A DNA stretch of 64,000 bases, taken from an uncultured Lachnospiraceae bacterium (GTDB lineage: Bacteria; Bacillota; Clostridia; Lachnospirales; Lachnospiraceae). Positions within the stretch are counted from its first letter, which is position 1. Every line of letters starts with the position of its first letter. The stretch covers positions 124,001 to 188,000 of the forward strand of contig CADAOZ010000001.1 in assembly GCA_902789735.1 (NCBI GenBank), written 5' to 3'. The translations under genes and the position numbers were made by a program. Below the pieces are notes generated by a model, which was given only the letters and a program-made list of their open reading frames with translations, ran no database searches and was not told the DNA's origin. Of the stretch, positions 61,010-64,000 are shown in pieces.

Positions 61010-62035
61010 ATGGAAGACAAGATCAAAGAATTGCAGGCACAGATGGCCGAAGCGATGAAAAACATTTCTTCCAAGGAAGAGCTGGCAGATTTCTGGCAGA
61101 CCTACCTTGGCAAGAACGGACAGGTCGCGGGACTGATGAAGAATCTGCGCTCTGTATCCAAAGAAGACCGCCCCGCCATGGGCAAACTGGTCAACCAGCT
61201 CAAGAAGGAGACGGAAGAGCGCTACCAGAAGGCCAAGGAGAAACAGGAAGCCCTGGAGCTTGCGGCCCGTGACAGGAAGGAACAGATCGATATTACCCTG
61301 CCCGCCAAAAAGCGGACGGTAGGTTCCCTCCATCCCCTGACGCTGACCCGGAATGAAATGGTCAACGTGTTCTCCGGTATGGGTTTTGAGATCTATGACG
61401 GCGCGGAGATCGAAGATGACGATCATAACTTCACCAGACTGAACGTGCCGCAGAACCATCCCTCCAGGGACATGCAGGACACCTTCTATATCACAAAGGA
61501 TATTCTGCTGCGGACCCAGACCAGTACCGGCCAGATCCGCTATATGGACGCCCACAAGCCTCCGCTCAAGATGCTCTCCCCCGGCCGTGTTTTCCGTTCC
61601 GACTCGGACGCCACCCATTCCCCCATGTTCTCCCAGATGGAAGGCCTGGTCGTAGACCGCCACATCACCCTGGGCGACCTGCAGGGCATGCTGGAGAAAT
61701 TCTGCCAGCAGATCTTCGGCGAGAACGTCCGCACCAGACTGCGCCCCAGCTATTTCCCTTTCACGGAGCCCAGCGTAGAGATCGATGTCAGCTGCTTCAA
61801 GTGCGGCGGCGAAGGCTGTTCCCTTTGTAAGGGCACAGGCTGGATCGAGATCCTGGGCGGCGGCGTTGTCCACCACAAGGTCCTTGCCAACTGCGGCATC
61901 GATCCCGAAGAGTATTCCGGCTTTGCCTTCGGTATCGGCATCGAACGGATCGCCATGCTGAAATACGGGATCAACAACATCGGACTGCTCACCCGGAATG
62001 ACCTGCGTTTCCTCAGGCAGTTCCAGGAAGTATAA
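61010..62035 (+). CDS. pheS: phenylalanine-tRNA ligase alpha subunit
   Basis: This is the catalytic subunit of the alpha2-beta2 enzyme that charges tRNA-Phe. The 341-residue protein has an N-terminal coiled coil (residues 1-90), class II motif 2 (FRSDSDATHSPMFSQMEG) and motif 3 (GFAFGIGIERIAMLKYG). FKCGGEGCSLCKGTGW is a Cys-rich loop common in Firmicutes. Start ATG 61010 follows AAAGAGG just after the T-box terminator. pheT follows after 29 bases. Confidence 0.97.
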   Translation: MEDKIKELQAQMAEAMKNISSKEELADFWQTYLGKNGQVAGLMKNLRSVSKEDRPAMGKLVNQLKKETEERYQKAKEKQEALELAARDRKEQIDITLPAKKRTVGSLHPLTLTRNEMVNVFSGMGFEIYDGAEIEDDDHNFTRLNVPQNHPSRDMQDTFYITKDILLRTQTSTGQIRYMDAHKPPLKMLSPGRVFRSDSDATHSPMFSQMEGLVVDRHITLGDLQGMLEKFCQQIFGENVRTRLRPSYFPFTEPSVEIDVSCFKCGGEGCSLCKGTGWIEILGGGVVHHKVLANCGIDPEEYSGFAFGIGIERIAMLKYGINNIGLLTRNDLRFLRQFQEV

Positions 62036-62064
62036 GGCATCCGTCAGATAGGAGGAATAAGATC

Positions 62065-64000
62065 ATGAGAGTACCTTTCAGCTGGCTGAAAGAATATGTA
62101 GATATAGACTGCAGCGCCCGGGAGCTTCAGGACATCCTGTTCGGCTGCGGCTTTGAAGTAGAAGAACTGATCGATCTGGCCGGTGATTTCAACCGTGTCG
62201 TGGTCGGTGAAGTGACCGAGTGCGTTCCCCAGGAAGGGACCCATCTCTTCCTGTGCAAGATCGACGCCGGCGAATACGGCAAAGACATCGAGATCAGCAC
62301 CGGCGCCCCCAATGTATATCAGGGCATGAAGACGGTCGCAGCCCTGGATGACTCCACCCTGCCCGGCGGCATCCACATCAAGGCCCGCAAGATGCAGGGC
62401 CATATGTCTTACGGCATGCTCTGCTCCGGCGAAGAGCTGGGCCTCAATGAGGACCTGTTCCCCGGTTCCGAAGTCTACGGTCTGCTGGATCTGCCCAAAG
62501 ACAGCGTCAACGGCACGCCCATTGCCGAGGTGGTGGGCCTCAATGATTATATCTTTGATATCGCCCTGACGGCCAACCGTCCCGACTGCAACTCCATCCT
62601 CGGCATGGCCAGAGAAGTGGCGGCCGCCCTGGACAAGCCCCTGAAGATGCCTGCCACGGATTACGAATGCACCGATTATGAATTCGAAGGCTTCCAGGTC
62701 AGTGTGGAAGCGCCTGAATTCTGCCCCCGTTATACAGCCCACGGCGTCCACAATATCCGCTATGATCAGTCTCCCCAGTGGATGAAGCGCTATCTGGCCC
62801 TCTGCGGCCTGCGCAGCATCAGCGTTGTGGTCGATATCACCAACTTCGTGATGCTGGAAATGGGTCAGCCCATGCACGCTTTTGACCTGGAGAAACTGGA
62901 ATCCAACCGGATCATCGTCAGAAGGGCCGTTGAGGGAGAGAAGATCGTGACGCTGGACGGTAAGGAATTCACCCTGAATCCGGAGAACCTGATGATCTGC
63001 GACGGCTCCAAGCCTGAATGCCTGGGCGGCATCATGGGCGGTCTGTCCTCCGAGATCACGGAGAATACAAAGGAGCTTCTGCTGGAATGCGCCAAGTTCG
63101 AGCGTGACAACATCCGTAAGACTTCCAGGAGCCTGGGCCAGAGCACGGATTCCTCCGCGCATTATGAGAGGGGCGTTTCAGAATATACAGTCGAGCTGGG
63201 CATGGCAAGAGCCCTGCATCTGATCCAGGAACTGCAGGTCGGTGAAATTTCCAGATCTCACTTTGATATTAAGAACGGCCAGCCTTTCGAAGGCCCTTAT
63301 GAAGAGGACGGTCTCCACTTCACCGGTACCCTGAGCGGCATCAACCGCATCCTGGGCATCGAAGTGCCCGCTGACACAGTACTGGATATCCTGCGCAGGC
63401 TTTCCTTCAAGGTCACCAGGGACGGCGACCATCTGGATGTGACCGCGCCCCGTTACAGGGAGGATATCGAGATCGGCGATCCCGATCTGGCTGAGGAAGT
63501 CATCCGTGAATACGGCTATGACAAGATCATCCCCACCTTCATGAAGGACGCGACCGTGACCAGCGGCGGCCTGACGCCGGAGCAGCAGCGCAGGGAGAAG
63601 GTCAAACAATGCATGTGCGCCCAGGGTTTCTATGAGATCCAGACACTGTCCTTCTACTCCGACGCCGATCTGGACGCCCTCCATTTCGCGGCGGACGCTG
63701 TCGAACGAAAGTGCATCCGGATCCTGAATCCGATTACGGACCGTCTGTCCATCATGCGTACGACCATGGCGCCTTCCCTGCTGACCACGGTGGTCGACAA
63801 TATCAAGTTCGGCAACATGGAAGGCCGTATGTTCGAACTGGAGAACGTCTATTTCCCCAAGTCCCTGCCTGTGACAGAGCTGCCCGATGAGATCCCGCAT
63901 CTGGGCTTCGCGGTCTACGGCAATGACGAAGACTTCTTCACGGTCAAGGGTGCCGTCGAAGGACTGGCTCAGGAATTCGGCCTGACTTTCGAGTATGAGA
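62065..64000 (+). CDS. pheT: phenylalanine-tRNA ligase beta subunit (partial)
   Basis: The gene starts at ATG 62065 after GGAGGAATAAG and runs off the right end, so 645 of the usual 800 or so residues are visible. Residues 40-150 form the tRNA-binding OB domain (VVVGEVTEC, ARKMQGHMSYGMLCSGEELG). The B3/B4 editing domain follows (ANRPDCNSILGMAREVAAAL, VDITNFVMLEMGQPMHAFD), then the B5 domain and the start of the catalytic-like core. It is in one operon with pheS under T-box control. Confidence 0.96.
   Translation, partial: MRVPFSWLKEYVDIDCSARELQDILFGCGFEVEELIDLAGDFNRVVVGEVTECVPQEGTHLFLCKIDAGEYGKDIEISTGAPNVYQGMKTVAALDDSTLPGGIHIKARKMQGHMSYGMLCSGEELGLNEDLFPGSEVYGLLDLPKDSVNGTPIAEVVGLNDYIFDIALTANRPDCNSILGMAREVAAALDKPLKMPATDYECTDYEFEGFQVSVEAPEFCPRYTAHGVHNIRYDQSPQWMKRYLALCGLRSISVVVDITNFVMLEMGQPMHAFDLEKLESNRIIVRRAVEGEKIVTLDGKEFTLNPENLMICDGSKPECLGGIMGGLSSEITENTKELLLECAKFERDNIRKTSRSLGQSTDSSAHYERGVSEYTVELGMARALHLIQELQVGEISRSHFDIKNGQPFEGPYEEDGLHFTGTLSGINRILGIEVPADTVLDILRRLSFKVTRDGDHLDVTAPRYREDIEIGDPDLAEEVIREYGYDKIIPTFMKDATVTSGGLTPEQQRREKVKQCMCAQGFYEIQTLSFYSDADLDALHFAADAVERKCIRILNPITDRLSIMRTTMAPSLLTTVVDNIKFGNMEGRMFELENVYFPKSLPVTELPDEIPHLGFAVYGNDEDFFTVKGAVEGLAQEFGLTFEYE

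Overview
The window looks like a chromosomal core segment of a Gram-positive anaerobe in the Clostridia, most likely Lachnospiraceae or a close relative. The evidence is the gene content (RNase Y, SpoVB/MurJ-like flippase, lipoteichoic-acid-synthase-like sulfatases, PFL-family UPF0210 protein with its ACT partner, DUF5688, T-box control of pheST, a four-domain S1 protein next to ispH), strong AGGAGG-type ribosome binding sites, frequent TTG/GTG starts, and tRNA genes without an encoded CCA. The DNA is GC-rich for the group. I see no prophage, insertion sequence, CRISPR array, rRNA or plasmid function.

Layout. 1-3815 (minus) is a truncated giant 2-hydroxyacyl-CoA dehydratase activase-type protein. 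4225-6412 holds a rhomboid-like membrane protein, an orphan sigma-like protein without region 4, and an unknown small protein. 6717-10220 is recA-recX under a visible SOS box, then rny. 10456-14074 is a TAXI-type TRAP transporter with a cytidylate-kinase-like protein. 14216-19269 has a degenerate XerD-like recombinase, glycogen synthase, a lipid-linked sugar flippase and a GtrA protein. Citrate synthase (minus) is followed by cdd, a zinc-finger anti-sigma-like protein, polA, coaE, a WalJ-like hydrolase and the ACT/UPF0210 pair. 28111-35529 carries fructokinase, tRNA-Gly, an OpgB-like sulfatase, a short pyruvate-kinase-like protein, nrdR, efp and DUF5688. 35651-39381 has tRNA-Arg, a Gfo/Idh/MocA oxidoreductase, fumarase and a PHP phosphatase.

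39671-44424 is the lower glycolysis block gap-pgk-tpiA plus a flavoprotein. 44596-51010 is the most distinctive locus: a flavin/iron-sulfur ene-reductase and a LysR regulator on the minus strand face a shikimate dehydrogenase paralogue, an MFS transporter and a type I dehydroquinase on the plus strand. I read it as a quinate/shikimate (hydroaromatic) uptake and conversion regulon related in organisation to the qui loci of Listeria. Both outward promoters carry a similar T-N11-A dyad centred about 64-65 bases upstream of the predicted start, where LysR activators normally bind. A chorismate mutase-shikimate kinase fusion follows under its own promoter.

52434-64000 contains cmk-ispH-rpsA with overlapping genes, an RNase H-like nuclease, threonine synthase, a small membrane protein, a probable 6S RNA, a second LTA-synthase-like sulfatase, and a phenylalanine T-box leader driving pheS-pheT; pheT runs off the right end.

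Starts were chosen by ribosome binding site and family length, and several differ from the longest open frame. All functions are from reading motifs by eye; no database search was run.
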